This document shows positions 7,938-17,374 of a stretch of 64,000 bases of DNA, one piece after another. A program made the position numbers and the translations under genes. Origin of the DNA: Streptomyces sp. D2-8. GTDB lineage: Bacteria > Actinomycetota > Actinomycetes > Streptomycetales > Streptomycetaceae. Numbering within the stretch: the first letter of the stretch is position 1; each line of letters starts with the position of its first letter. The stretch covers positions 151,735 to 215,734 of the forward strand of contig NZ_JAAHBP010000011.1 of assembly GCF_023184515.1 (NCBI RefSeq), read 5' to 3'. The notes beneath the pieces were generated by a model. It did no database searches and was not told the DNA's origin. It worked only from the letters and a program-made list of their open reading frames with translations.

Positions 7938-9971
7938 ATGCCGAACCGACTGGCTCATGAGACGTCCCCGTACCTGCTCCAGCACGCCGACAACCCGGTC
8001 GACTGGTGGCCCTGGTCGGAAGGGGCTTTCGAGGAGGCGCGCCGACGGGGTGTCCCGGTGCACCTGAGTGTCGGCTACTCGAGTTGCCACTGGTGCCACG
8101 TCCTCGCGAAGGAGAGCTTCCAGGACGAGGTGACCGCCGCCGTCATGAACGAGCACTTCGTCAACATCAAGGTCGACCGCGAAGAGCGCCCCGACGTCGA
8201 CGCCGTCTACATGGAGGCCGTGCAGGCGGCGACCGGGCAGGGCGGCTGGCCCATGACCGTCTTTCTCACGCCGGACGCCGAGCCGTTCTACTTCGGTACG
8301 TACTTCCCGCCCGCTCCCCGCCAGGGCATGCCGTCGTTCCGGCAGGTGCTCCAGGGTGTGCACCAGGCGTGGGACGAGCGGCGGGACGAGGTGACCGAGG
8401 TCGCCGGGAAGATCGTCCGGGATCTGGCCGGGCGGGAGATCTCCTACGGCGACGCGCAGACCCCCGGCGAGGAGGAGCTCGCGCAGGCGCTGCTCGGGCT
8501 CACCCGGGAGTACGACCCGCAGCGCGGCGGATTCGGCGGGGCGCCGAAGTTCCCGCCGTCCATGGTGCTGGAGTTCCTGCTGCGCCACCATGCGCGGACC
8601 GGCGCCGAGGGTGCCCTGCAGATGGCGCAGGACACCTGTGAGCGCATGGCCCGGGGCGGTATGTACGACCAGCTCGGGGGCGGCTTCGCCCGCTACTCCG
8701 TCGACCGTGACTGGGTCGTGCCGCACTTCGAGAAGATGCTGTACGACAACGCCCTGCTGTGCCGGGTGTACGCCCACCTGTGGCGGTCCACAGGCTCGGA
8801 GCCGGCACGCCGGGTCGCTCTGGAGACCGCCGACTTCATGGTGCGTGAACTGCGCACGAACGAGGGCGGGTTCGCCTCCGCGCTGGACGCCGACAGCGAC
8901 GACGGCATGGGCAGGCACGTCGAGGGCGCGTACTACGTGTGGACGCCGGAGCAGCTGCGGGAGGTTCTCGGTGAGCAGGACGCCGACCTCGCCGCGCAGC
9001 ACTTCGGTGTGACCGAGGAGGGCACGTTCGAGGAGGGCGCGTCCGTCCTCCAACTGCCCGTGCGGGACGGCCTGTCCGACGCGGGGAAGATCGCCTCGAT
9101 CCGCGAGCGGCTGCTGGCGGCGCGGTCGGAGCGGCCAGCGCCCGGCCGGGACGACAAGGTCGTCGCCGCCTGGAACGGCCTGGCGATCGCCGCGCTCGCC
9201 GAGACCGGTGCCTACTTCGACCGGCCGGATCTGGTCGAGGCCGCCGTCGCCGCGGCCGACCTGCTCGTCCGGCTGCACCTGGACGAGCAGGCCCGGCTCA
9301 CCCGCACCAGCAAGGACGGCCATGCCGGTGCCAACGCGGGTGTCCTGGAGGACTACGCGGATGTGGCGGAGGGTTTCCTCGCGCTCGCGTCCGTCACCGG
9401 GGAGGGGGTCTGGCTGGAGTTCGCCGGGTTCCTCCTCGATCACGTCCTGGTCCGCTTCACCGATCCCGAGTCGGGCTCGCTGTACGACACCGCGGCCGAC
9501 GCCGAGCGGCTGATCCGCCGCCCGCAGGATCCGACCGACAACGCGGCCCCGTCAGGCTGGACGGCTGCCGCGAACGCCCTGCTGAGTTACGCCGCGCACA
9601 CCGGCTCCGAGCCTCACCGCACCGCCGCCGAGAGGGCGTTGGGCGTCGTGAAGGCGCTGGGCCCGCGGGTGCCCCGGTTCATCGGCTGGGGGCTGGCCGC
9701 GGCGGAGGCCGTGCTGGACGGTCCGCGCGAGGTCGCGATCGTGGGTCCGACCCTGGACGAGGAAGGCACAAGGGCCTTGCACCGCACAGCACTTCTGGGC
9801 ACCGCGCCCGGTGCGGTGGTCGCCGTGGGTGCCCCGGGCAGCGACGAGTTCCCGCTGCTCGCGGACCGTCCGCTGGTCGATGGTGAACCGGCCGCGTACG
9901 TCTGCCGTAACTTCACTTGCGACGCCCCGACGACCGAACTCGCCCGCCTGCGTGCGGTCTTGAGTGGCTGA
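7938..9971 (+). CDS. DUF255 thioredoxin-fold protein (YyaL/SPATA20 family)
   Basis: The 677-residue protein opens with the family hallmark NRLAHETSPYLLQHADNPVDW and an atypical thioredoxin-like motif CHWCH (around residues 50-54), followed by a six-hairpin glycosidase-like domain. Residues such as GGMYDQLGGGFARYSVD and HFEKMLYDNA are characteristic. The family is widespread from bacteria to animals, and a redox or glycan-processing role has been proposed without firm proof. I start at ATG 7938 because family homology begins exactly there; an in-frame ATG at 7806 would add 44 residues without similarity. Confidence 0.9.
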   Translation: MPNRLAHETSPYLLQHADNPVDWWPWSEGAFEEARRRGVPVHLSVGYSSCHWCHVLAKESFQDEVTAAVMNEHFVNIKVDREERPDVDAVYMEAVQAATGQGGWPMTVFLTPDAEPFYFGTYFPPAPRQGMPSFRQVLQGVHQAWDERRDEVTEVAGKIVRDLAGREISYGDAQTPGEEELAQALLGLTREYDPQRGGFGGAPKFPPSMVLEFLLRHHARTGAEGALQMAQDTCERMARGGMYDQLGGGFARYSVDRDWVVPHFEKMLYDNALLCRVYAHLWRSTGSEPARRVALETADFMVRELRTNEGGFASALDADSDDGMGRHVEGAYYVWTPEQLREVLGEQDADLAAQHFGVTEEGTFEEGASVLQLPVRDGLSDAGKIASIRERLLAARSERPAPGRDDKVVAAWNGLAIAALAETGAYFDRPDLVEAAVAAADLLVRLHLDEQARLTRTSKDGHAGANAGVLEDYADVAEGFLALASVTGEGVWLEFAGFLLDHVLVRFTDPESGSLYDTAADAERLIRRPQDPTDNAAPSGWTAAANALLSYAAHTGSEPHRTAAERALGVVKALGPRVPRFIGWGLAAAEAVLDGPREVAIVGPTLDEEGTRALHRTALLGTAPGAVVAVGAPGSDEFPLLADRPLVDGEPAAYVCRNFTCDAPTTELARLRAVLSG

Positions 9972-10117
9972 AGTCACGTATCAACGGAAACATGGTCTTT
10001 ATCTGAACAGCCCCCAGGCTTCACAGTTCCCCCCTAATCTCTGCACAGTGACGTGGCGGATGAGGCCGCACCGGCCCACCGTCACGACAGGGGGTTCTGG
10101 GATCTGGGGGGATCTGT

Positions 10118-11407
10118 TTGCTGACGTCTGTCTTCATCGCTGCCGTTTCACTGGCCTTGTTCTGGATGGCGGCGTTCACTCTGTGGTGGCAGATGCACGC
10201 CTGGCGTACGCCGGAAGTGCTCGCCTCCACCCGGTTCAGCAGTCCGGACGGGGACGAGCACGTCTCCTTCTCGCTGCTGCTGCCCGCGCGGCACGAACAG
10301 GCGGTGCTGGACCACACGATCCAGCGGCTGCTGGAGTCGAGCCACACCGACTTCGAGATCATCGTGATCGTCGGGCACGACGACCCGGAGACCACCGCGG
10401 TGGCCGAGCAGGCCGCCGCGCGTGACCCACGGGTCCGGGTCGTCGTCGACACGCACGAGAAGAAGAACAAGCCGAAGGCCATGAACACGGCGCTGCCGCA
10501 CTGCCGCGGCGACGTCGTCGGCGTGTTCGACGCGGAGGACCAGGTCCACCCCGAGCTCCTCGCGCACGTCGACCACGCCTTCCGTACCACCGGCGCGGAC
10601 GTCGTCCAGGGCGGGGTGCAGCTGATCAACTTCCACTCCAGCTGGTACAGCCTGCGCAACTGCCTGGAGTACTTCTTCTGGTTCCGCTCGCGGCTCCACC
10701 TGCACGCGCAGAAAGGTTTCATTCCGCTCGGCGGCAACACCGTCTTCGTCCGCACGGACGTCCTGCGGGAAGCCGACGGCTGGGATCCGAACTGCCTCGC
10801 CGAGGACTGCGACCTGGGCGTCCGGCTCTCCAGCGTCGGCAAGAAGGTCGTCGTCGCCTACGACTCCGACATGGTGACCCGCGAGGAGACCCCGGGCTCG
10901 CTGATGTCCCTGCTGAAGCAGCGCACCCGCTGGAACCAGGGGTTCCTCCAGGTGTACCGGAAGAAGGACTGGAAGCAACTGCCCACCCTCGGGCAGCGGC
11001 TGCTCGCCCGCTACACCCTGATGACGCCGTTCATGCAGGCCTTCACCGGCCTGATCATCCCGCTGAACGTGGCGATCGCCCTGTTCCTGGACGTGCCCGT
11101 CGGCATCGCCTTCATCACCTTCCTGCCGGCTGTCACCGCGCTGGTCACCTTCGTCTTCGAGATCGTCGGACTGCACGACTTCGGCAAGCAGTACGGGCTG
11201 CGCGTCCGCCTCGGGCACTACCTGAAGCTGATCCTGGGCGGCCCCTTCTACCAGGTCCTGCTCGCCGGCGCGGCCGTGCGGGCCGTGTGGCGTGAGCAGC
11301 GCGGCCGCAACGACTGGGAGCTGACGTCCCATGTCGGCGCGCATCTCGACGAGGCGGCAGTGACCCGCCAGGACGTTCCCGTGACCCGAGAGGACGTTCC
11401 CGCGTGA
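10118..11407 (+). CDS. GT2 family membrane glycosyltransferase with QRTRW motif
   Basis: First gene of a four-gene operon. The 429-residue protein has an N-terminal membrane helix (1-24), a GT-A domain with the nucleotide-sugar DAED motif (138-141), the acceptor-site ED (229-230) and QRTRW (268-272), then three C-terminal helices (about 300-390). QxxRW is typical of processive enzymes of the cellulose, hyaluronan and CslA type, so synthesis and perhaps export of a beta-glycan at the membrane is likely; substrate unknown. The start is TTG 10118 with GGGGGGA about five bases before it; no earlier in-frame candidate fits. Its stop overlaps the next start (GTGA), so translation is coupled. It is shorter than CslA and has fewer helices. 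Confidence 0.85.
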   Translation: MLTSVFIAAVSLALFWMAAFTLWWQMHAWRTPEVLASTRFSSPDGDEHVSFSLLLPARHEQAVLDHTIQRLLESSHTDFEIIVIVGHDDPETTAVAEQAAARDPRVRVVVDTHEKKNKPKAMNTALPHCRGDVVGVFDAEDQVHPELLAHVDHAFRTTGADVVQGGVQLINFHSSWYSLRNCLEYFFWFRSRLHLHAQKGFIPLGGNTVFVRTDVLREADGWDPNCLAEDCDLGVRLSSVGKKVVVAYDSDMVTREETPGSLMSLLKQRTRWNQGFLQVYRKKDWKQLPTLGQRLLARYTLMTPFMQAFTGLIIPLNVAIALFLDVPVGIAFITFLPAVTALVTFVFEIVGLHDFGKQYGLRVRLGHYLKLILGGPFYQVLLAGAAVRAVWREQRGRNDWELTSHVGAHLDEAAVTRQDVPVTREDVPA

Positions 11408-13053
11408 CCTCCACCCTTCCCGCGGTGACCGCAGCGAAGGTCCCCGCGCAGCGCCGGCCCGCGCCCCGCACCGGTGCGCACCGGCGACCGGAGCCGCCGA
11501 GCCGGCTGCGCTCCTCCCGCTCCGACCTGCTCCTGTGCGGTGTCCTGCTCGTGGCGATCCTCGTCGTGCAGGGCTGGAACATCGGCGACTACCCGGCCCT
11601 CAGCGACGACGAGGGCACCTACCTCGCCCAGGCCTGGTCGGTCCAGCAGGGCAACGGCCTCGCCCACTACACCTACTGGTACGACCATCCGCCGCTCGGC
11701 TGGATCCAGATCGCCCTGCTGACCTGGATCCCCGCGCTGATCAGCCCCGAGTCGATGACGGTGGGCACCATGCGCGCCGCGATGCTGGTGATCAGCGGCA
11801 TCAGCGCGGTCCTGATCTTCGTGCTGGGCCGTCGCCTCGCGCTGCCCCGCTGGGCGGCCGCGCTCGGCATGGTGTTATTCGGGCTCTCGCCGCTGTCGGT
11901 CGTCCTCCAACGGGAGATCTTCCTCGACAACCTCGCGGTGATGTGGACGCTGCTGGCCTTCACGCTGGCCGCCTCCCCGAGCCGTCACCTCTGGCACCAC
12001 TTCGGTGCGGGCATCGCGGCCGCCACGGCCGTGCTCACCAAGGAGACGATGCTCGTCGTCCTGCCCGCGCTGTTCCTCACCATGTGGCGCCACAGCCACA
12101 AGGACACCCGCAAGTTCGCCCTCACCGGAGCCGTCACGGCCTGCGCCCTGATCGGCTTCGCGTACCCGCTGTTCGCCCTGCTCAAGGGCGAGCTGCTGCC
12201 GGGCGCCGGGCACGTGTCCCTGTGGGACGGTGTCAAGTACCAGATGACCAGACCCGGTTCGGGCTTCATCCTCGACCAGGGCTCCGGCTCCTGGGGCGTG
12301 CTCCAGTCGTGGCTGTACTACGACCGGATCCTGCCCCTCGGGGGCCTCGCGGGCGCGCTGCTCCTCCTCGTCACCTGGCGCTGGTCGGTCACCGCCCGCG
12401 CCCTGGCCGGACCGGCCCTGGCCGTGGCGATCCTCGCCGCGCTGGCCCTGCGCCCGAACGGCTACCTGCCCGCGATGTACGTCATCCAGGCCCTGCCGTT
12501 CCTCGCGCTGGTCCTCGCCGGAGGCACCGCCTCCGTCGCCCACGCGGTGCTGAGCCGCTGGCGCTCCGAGGCGGAGCACCGGTACGTCAGCGCGGGCCGG
12601 TACACGCTCGCCGCCGTCCTCGCCCTGGCCGCCGGTGCCTACGTCGTCCCGCACTGGTACGACGGGGCCCGCACGGCCGTCACCACCGACGCCAACGCCC
12701 CCTACAAGGCCGCCTCCAAGTGGCTGGCCACGGAGGTCGAGGACCCGGAGCGCACCCGGGTGCTGGTGGACGACGCGCTCTGGCTCGACCTCGTGCACCA
12801 GGGCTACCGGCCGGGCCTCGGCGTCATCTGGTTCTACAAGGCCGACCTCGACCCGGCGGTGACGAAGACGATGCCGCGCGGCTGGAAGGACCTCGACTAC
12901 GTCGTCGCCTCGCCGACCGTGCGGCGGGACGCGGCCGACCTGCCCAACGTCAAGGCCGCCATGGAGCACTCGGACCCGGTCGCCACCTTCGGTACGGGCG
13001 AGGACCGCATCGAGATCCGCCAGATCCAGACGTCCGCCGGAGGCGCGCGATGA
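11404..13053 (+). CDS. GT39/ArnT-like polytopic glycosyltransferase
   Basis: The 549-residue protein has about 11-12 membrane helices in the GT-C fold and the luminal catalytic acidic motif SDDEGTYLAQAW between helices 1 and 2, as in dolichol-phosphate-mannose transferases and ArnT. It ends in a soluble extracytoplasmic domain (about 430-549). Such enzymes take sugars from polyprenyl-phosphate donors and add them outside the membrane. It overlaps the preceding and following genes by 4 bp each (GTGA, ATGA). The neighbouring Dpm1-like synthase probably makes its donor. The acceptor may be the glycan made by the upstream GT2 enzyme; that is inference from context. Confidence 0.85.
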   Translation: MTSTLPAVTAAKVPAQRRPAPRTGAHRRPEPPSRLRSSRSDLLLCGVLLVAILVVQGWNIGDYPALSDDEGTYLAQAWSVQQGNGLAHYTYWYDHPPLGWIQIALLTWIPALISPESMTVGTMRAAMLVISGISAVLIFVLGRRLALPRWAAALGMVLFGLSPLSVVLQREIFLDNLAVMWTLLAFTLAASPSRHLWHHFGAGIAAATAVLTKETMLVVLPALFLTMWRHSHKDTRKFALTGAVTACALIGFAYPLFALLKGELLPGAGHVSLWDGVKYQMTRPGSGFILDQGSGSWGVLQSWLYYDRILPLGGLAGALLLLVTWRWSVTARALAGPALAVAILAALALRPNGYLPAMYVIQALPFLALVLAGGTASVAHAVLSRWRSEAEHRYVSAGRYTLAAVLALAAGAYVVPHWYDGARTAVTTDANAPYKAASKWLATEVEDPERTRVLVDDALWLDLVHQGYRPGLGVIWFYKADLDPAVTKTMPRGWKDLDYVVASPTVRRDAADLPNVKAAMEHSDPVATFGTGEDRIEIRQIQTSAGGAR

Positions 13054-14243
13054 GCCAGGAGTCCACCGTCCCCGCCGAGGTCGTCGAGACCGCTGAGATC
13101 CCCGAGCCGGGCGCCGTCACCATCGTCGTACCGACGTTCAACGAGTCGGCGAACGTACGGCAGTTGCTGCACCAGATCACCGAGGCCGTCCCGGCGCGGC
13201 TGCCCTGCGAGGTCGTCTTCGTGGACGACTCCACCGACGACACGCCCCAGGTCATCGAGAAGGCGGCGCAGGACTGCCCGTTCCCGGTGACCGTGCTGCA
13301 CCGCGAGGAGCCGGTGGGCGGGCTCGGCGGCGCGGTCGTCGAGGGCCTGAAGGCGGCCACCTCGGACTGGATCGTCGTCATGGACGGCGACTGCCAGCAC
13401 CCGCCGTCCCTCGTACCCGACCTGGTCGCCACCGGCGAGCGGGCGAACGCCGGGCTCGTCGTGGCCTCCCGGTACATCAAGGGCGGCAGCCGGGCCGGAC
13501 TCGCGGGCAGCTACCGCGTGGCCGTCTCGCGCGGGGCGACCTGGCTGACCAAGGCGCTGTTCCCGCGTCGGCTGCACGGCATCAGCGACCCGATGAGCGG
13601 CTTCTTCGCGATCCGCCGCAGCGCGGTCACGGCCGAGGTCCTCCAGCCGCTCGGCTACAAGATCCTGCTCGAACTCGCCGTCCGCAGCCGCCCGCGCCGC
13701 GTCACCGAGGTGCCGTTCGTCTTCCAGGACCGGTTCGCGGGGGAGTCCAAGTCGACCGCGCAGGAAGGCTTCCGCTTCCTGCGCCATCTGGCCGGGCTGC
13801 GCACCGCCTCTCCGGCCGCGCGCATGGTCGGGTTCGGGCTGATCGGGCTCACCGGCTTCCTGCCGAACCTGCTCGGCCTGTGGGGTCTGACCGCCGCCGG
13901 CATGCACTACGTACCGGCGGAGATCCTCGCCAACCAGCTCGGTGTCGCCTGGAACTTCGTGCTCATCGAGCACCTGCTGTTCCGCGAGCGGCGCCGGCAC
14001 CGGCGCTGGTGGGACCGGGCCGGGCGGTTCGCGCTGCTCGCCAACGCCGATCTGGTGCTGCGCATCCCGCTGATCGCCCTGTTCGTGCACCAGCTCGACC
14101 TGGGCGTGCTGTCGGCCACCGCGCTCGCGCTGGTGACGACGTTCGTCCTGCGCTTCGCCGGGACCGAAGCGCTGGTCTACCTGCCGCGCCGGGGTCGTGA
14201 GAAGCCCGTGCGCGACAGCCGCACCGCAAGGAGAGCCGTGTGA
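13050..14243 (+). CDS. Polyprenyl-phosphate sugar synthase (Dpm1-like GT2) fused to GtrA domain
   Basis: The N-terminal half is a GT2 domain of the dolichol-phosphate mannose synthase type: TIVVPTFNE (24-32), VDDSTDDT, and the metal-binding DGD at 112-114 in VVMDGDCQHPP. The C-terminal half (about 250-385) carries four hydrophobic segments of the GtrA/flippase type (MVGFGLIGLTGFLPNLLG). The combination suggests synthesis of polyprenyl-phosphate-hexose on the inside and flipping to the outer face, where the GT39 enzyme encoded just upstream would use it. The ATG at 13050 overlaps the previous stop. 397 residues. Confidence 0.88.
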   Translation: MSQESTVPAEVVETAEIPEPGAVTIVVPTFNESANVRQLLHQITEAVPARLPCEVVFVDDSTDDTPQVIEKAAQDCPFPVTVLHREEPVGGLGGAVVEGLKAATSDWIVVMDGDCQHPPSLVPDLVATGERANAGLVVASRYIKGGSRAGLAGSYRVAVSRGATWLTKALFPRRLHGISDPMSGFFAIRRSAVTAEVLQPLGYKILLELAVRSRPRRVTEVPFVFQDRFAGESKSTAQEGFRFLRHLAGLRTASPAARMVGFGLIGLTGFLPNLLGLWGLTAAGMHYVPAEILANQLGVAWNFVLIEHLLFRERRRHRRWWDRAGRFALLANADLVLRIPLIALFVHQLDLGVLSATALALVTTFVLRFAGTEALVYLPRRGREKPVRDSRTARRAV

Positions 14244-16651
14244 ACAAGTACCGGAGAAGAACCGCACTCGTCGGCGTGGGCGCGCTCACGGCCGGCCTCC
14301 TGCTGACCGCACCCCAGCCCGCCGTCGCCGCCAACCTCATCAAGAACCCGGGTTTCGAGACCGCCGGCGCCGACGACATGCCGTACTGCTGGGAGAAGTC
14401 CGGCTGGGGTGACAACGACTTCACCTTCACCACCACGGCCGACGCGCACACCGGCGCCAAGGCCATGAAGGTCGAGCTGACCCGCCGCGTCGAGGGCGAC
14501 CGCAAGGCGCTGATCACCGAGTCCGCCGCGTGCGCCCCGGTGGTGACGCCGGGCAAGCAGTACGACCTCGGCCTCTGGTACAAGACGACGACCCCGGACG
14601 CGGCGATCACCCTGTTCCGGCACGACACGACGGCCGGCTGGCAGTACTGGACCGACCTGAAGACGCTGGACATGGCCGGCGACTGGACCGAGGCCACGGT
14701 CCGCACGCCCGAGGTCCCGGCCGGCACCGACCGCATCTCCTGGGGCGTCTCCGTCTACGGCACCGGCTCCGCCACCACCGACGACTACACGATGGACCAG
14801 GTCCCCGACCCGGTCCTGCCCCCGGAGTGCACGGGCACCGCCGAACAGTGCGCGAACGGCAAGTGGGACGTGCTGCCCACGCAGAACCCGGTGCGCTCCA
14901 TGCACTCCGTCGTGCTCCACAACGGCAAGGTGCTGCTGATCGCGGGCTCCGGCAACGACGAGTCGATGTTCGAGGCCGGCACCTTCACCTCGGCGGTGTA
15001 CGACCCGGCGGACGGCTCCTACAAGGTCATCCCGACGCCGAAGGACATGTTCTGCGCGGGGCACGTGCAGCTCCAGGACGGGCGCGTGCTCGTGATGAGC
15101 GGCAACAAGGGCTACCCGACGGCGGACGGCCGTGTCGGCTACCAGGGCTACAAGGACTCGTACGTCTTCGACCCGGAGACCGAGACCTACACGAAGACCA
15201 ACGACATGAACGACGGCCACTGGTACCCGTCGGCGACGATCCTCGGCAACGGTGACGTCATCTCCTTCGGCGGGCTGCGCGAGGACTCCACCGGCTCGGT
15301 CGCCGCCGAGCTGTTCTCCGAGGCCGAGCAGCAGTGGCAGCCGCTGTGGAAGGTCAACCAGACCTGGTCGTACTGGGGCCTGTACCCGTCGATGATCCTC
15401 ATGCAGGACGGCCGCCTCTTCTACTCGGGCAGCCACGTCTTCGGCAACAACATCCCCGGCACCGGCTCGGCGATCTACGACTACGACGCCAACACCATCA
15501 CCCAGGTCCCGGGCCTGCGGGACAAGGACGAGCGCGACCAGTCCGCCAGCGTGCTGCTGCCCCCGGCGCAGGACCAGAGGGTCCTCACCCTCGGCGGCGG
15601 CAACATCGACTCCAACCCGGAGGCGAACCGCCTGACCGACATCATCGACCTCAAGCAGCCGAGCCCCTCGTACGTGGCCGGACCGCCGATCCCGCAGGGC
15701 ACGGTCGACCTCGGCAACGGCCCGGTCCCGCAGACCGGCGACCAGGGCAAGATGTACGTCTCCGCGGTGCTCCTGCCCGACGGCAAGGTGCTGGAGACGG
15801 GCGGCGCGCTGCACAACCGTGCCAACCCGGTCTACGAGACGTCGATCTTCGACCCCGAGTCGGAGACCTTCGACCCGGTGGCCGTCGACCCCGAGGCGCG
15901 CGGCTACCACTCGTCGGCGTTCCTGCTGCCCGACGGCCGGGTGATGACGACCGGCGACAACCCGGGCAACGGCTCCTGGAACCACGACGTGTCGGTGTAC
16001 AGCCCGCCCTACCTGTTCAAGGGCCCGCGTCCGGCGATCACCTCGGTGATCGACACCGAGTGGAACTACGGCGACACCCAGCGGATCACCGTGGACCGGC
16101 CGATCGCCAAGGCCGAGCTGATCCGCCCGGCCGCCGTCACGCACTCCTCCGACCCGAACCAGCGGTTCGTCGACCTGCCGCTGTCGGTCGACGGAAACAA
16201 CGTCGACCTGAACGTGACGAGCAACCCCAACCTGGCCCCGCCCGGCTGGTACATGCTCTTCGCGGTGGACGCGAACGGGGTGCCGTCGGTGGCGAAGTGG
16301 GTGCACCTCCAGGGCCCGCAGGCGCTCAAGGCGACGGACGCCTCGGCCCATGTCCACGACTTCGCGGACGCCCCGAAGGGCAAGGTCGCGGGGCCCGGCA
16401 AGAAGCGCACCTCGCAGAAGGTCAGCCCCACGGTCTCCGGCTGCGACCGCCACTACGGCTCGATCAACGTCTGCGTGCCGACGGACTTCCCGGCGGAGGT
16501 GAAGAGGACGACGGCAGCACGCTGCGCGTGGCTGAAGGCGAACGACTACGGCCGCCTGAAGGTCAACGGCAAGGACGACCCGCTGGGCCTGGACCGCAAC
16601 CGGGACGGAATCGCCTGTGGGAAGGGTGATGTGAAGAAGGGTCAGCGCTGA
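14240..16651 (+). CDS. Secreted galactose oxidase-like radical copper oxidase with excalibur tail
   Basis: An 803-residue secreted protein: Sec signal peptide (1-30, ending AVA), a carbohydrate-binding-like jelly-roll (32-185), a seven-bladed kelch domain (about 205-590) and the DUF1929 C-terminal domain (595-695), then a linker and an excalibur calcium-binding domain (735-794, DRNRDGIACG). All copper-radical ligands can be placed by comparison with galactose oxidase: Cys272 (MFCAGH) to crosslink with Tyr329 (HWYPS), Tyr556-His557 (GYHSS) and His635 (VTHSSDPNQR). GlxA, the oxidase paired with CslA in Streptomyces, is the closest known role. The GTG start overlaps the previous stop and has AAGGAG. 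The 3' end overlaps the convergent gene by 10 bp. Confidence 0.9.
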   Translation: MNKYRRRTALVGVGALTAGLLLTAPQPAVAANLIKNPGFETAGADDMPYCWEKSGWGDNDFTFTTTADAHTGAKAMKVELTRRVEGDRKALITESAACAPVVTPGKQYDLGLWYKTTTPDAAITLFRHDTTAGWQYWTDLKTLDMAGDWTEATVRTPEVPAGTDRISWGVSVYGTGSATTDDYTMDQVPDPVLPPECTGTAEQCANGKWDVLPTQNPVRSMHSVVLHNGKVLLIAGSGNDESMFEAGTFTSAVYDPADGSYKVIPTPKDMFCAGHVQLQDGRVLVMSGNKGYPTADGRVGYQGYKDSYVFDPETETYTKTNDMNDGHWYPSATILGNGDVISFGGLREDSTGSVAAELFSEAEQQWQPLWKVNQTWSYWGLYPSMILMQDGRLFYSGSHVFGNNIPGTGSAIYDYDANTITQVPGLRDKDERDQSASVLLPPAQDQRVLTLGGGNIDSNPEANRLTDIIDLKQPSPSYVAGPPIPQGTVDLGNGPVPQTGDQGKMYVSAVLLPDGKVLETGGALHNRANPVYETSIFDPESETFDPVAVDPEARGYHSSAFLLPDGRVMTTGDNPGNGSWNHDVSVYSPPYLFKGPRPAITSVIDTEWNYGDTQRITVDRPIAKAELIRPAAVTHSSDPNQRFVDLPLSVDGNNVDLNVTSNPNLAPPGWYMLFAVDANGVPSVAKWVHLQGPQALKATDASAHVHDFADAPKGKVAGPGKKRTSQKVSPTVSGCDRHYGSINVCVPTDFPAEVKRTTAARCAWLKANDYGRLKVNGKDDPLGLDRNRDGIACGKGDVKKGQR

Positions 16652-17370
16652 CCGCGTGACTCCGTCAGGGCGCGCTCCACGATGGCCTCCAGCTGCTCGT
16701 GGTGCGCGCCCTTCCAGTACGCCCGGCCGCACGCCGTGCACTGCGCGAACACGTCGTACGTGGCGTGCGTGCCGTGCTTCAGCTGGTCCGCGACCTCGTC
16801 CTTGGTCGCCTTGCGCAGCAGTCCGTTGCAGGCCGTGCAGCGCGTCCAGGGGAGCAGCTCGGGCCGGAAGCGGTCCAGGACGTCACGCAGTTGCTCCTCG
16901 GGCCGGGTGCTGTAGACGAACGCGCCCGCCCACAACTCGCGCCTGCGCAGCAACCCCCGGTCGCGGCTCAGCATCACCCGCTGCTCGGCGGCCGAACGCG
17001 CCGCGAGGGCCGGGTCGCCGATGTCGGTCGACTCGTAGGCGGTGTCCACGCCGAGGAGGCGCAGCCGGCGGGCCAGCGTGCCGAGGTGCACGTCGAGGAG
17101 GAAGCGCAGGTGACCCGGGACCTGCTGGGGGCGCGCGACGGTCCGTACGGTCACCGACTCGCCGGCCGCCGGGACGTGCGCGAAGGGCACTTCGCGGCCG
17201 TCCACGAGCAGCGCGCCGACCTCGGTCAGCGGCACCCCCAGCGACTCGATGACATGGCCGAGGCTGGAGACGCCGTCCGTGGCGGCCCGCAGGGTGCCCG
17301 CCTGCCGGGCACGGGGCACGAACACATGCAGCTCGGAGGCGAACTCGACCTGGATCTCGGGACCGTTCAC
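16642..17370 (-). CDS. Ubiquitin-like (ThiS/MoaD fold) plus Mut7-C RNase-like protein
   Basis: The 242-residue protein has an N-terminal beta-grasp domain (about 1-85, with HVIESLGVPLTEVGALLVDG) followed by a PIN-related Mut7-C domain (FLLDVHLGTLARRLRLLGVDT, then SRDRGLLRR) and a C-terminal zinc ribbon (RCTACNGLL and QCTACGRAY). Mut7-C is a predicted RNase related to the Mut-7 exonuclease and is widespread in actinobacteria; the cellular substrate is unknown. The reading frame is well conserved in composition. The gene ends inside the 3' end of the oxidase gene and lies 4 bases downstream of the tetR stop on the same strand, so it may be read from the MFS promoter. Confidence 0.85.
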   Translation of the reverse strand: MNGPEIQVEFASELHVFVPRARQAGTLRAATDGVSSLGHVIESLGVPLTEVGALLVDGREVPFAHVPAAGESVTVRTVARPQQVPGHLRFLLDVHLGTLARRLRLLGVDTAYESTDIGDPALAARSAAEQRVMLSRDRGLLRRRELWAGAFVYSTRPEEQLRDVLDRFRPELLPWTRCTACNGLLRKATKDEVADQLKHGTHATYDVFAQCTACGRAYWKGAHHEQLEAIVERALTESRGQR

Positions 17371-17374
17371 CCCG

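Noticed and set aside
11115..16741. Long open frames opposite the glycan operon and elsewhere on the complementary strand
   Set aside because: They mirror G/C third positions of real genes, have Arg/Gly/Ala/His-rich composition and no domains.
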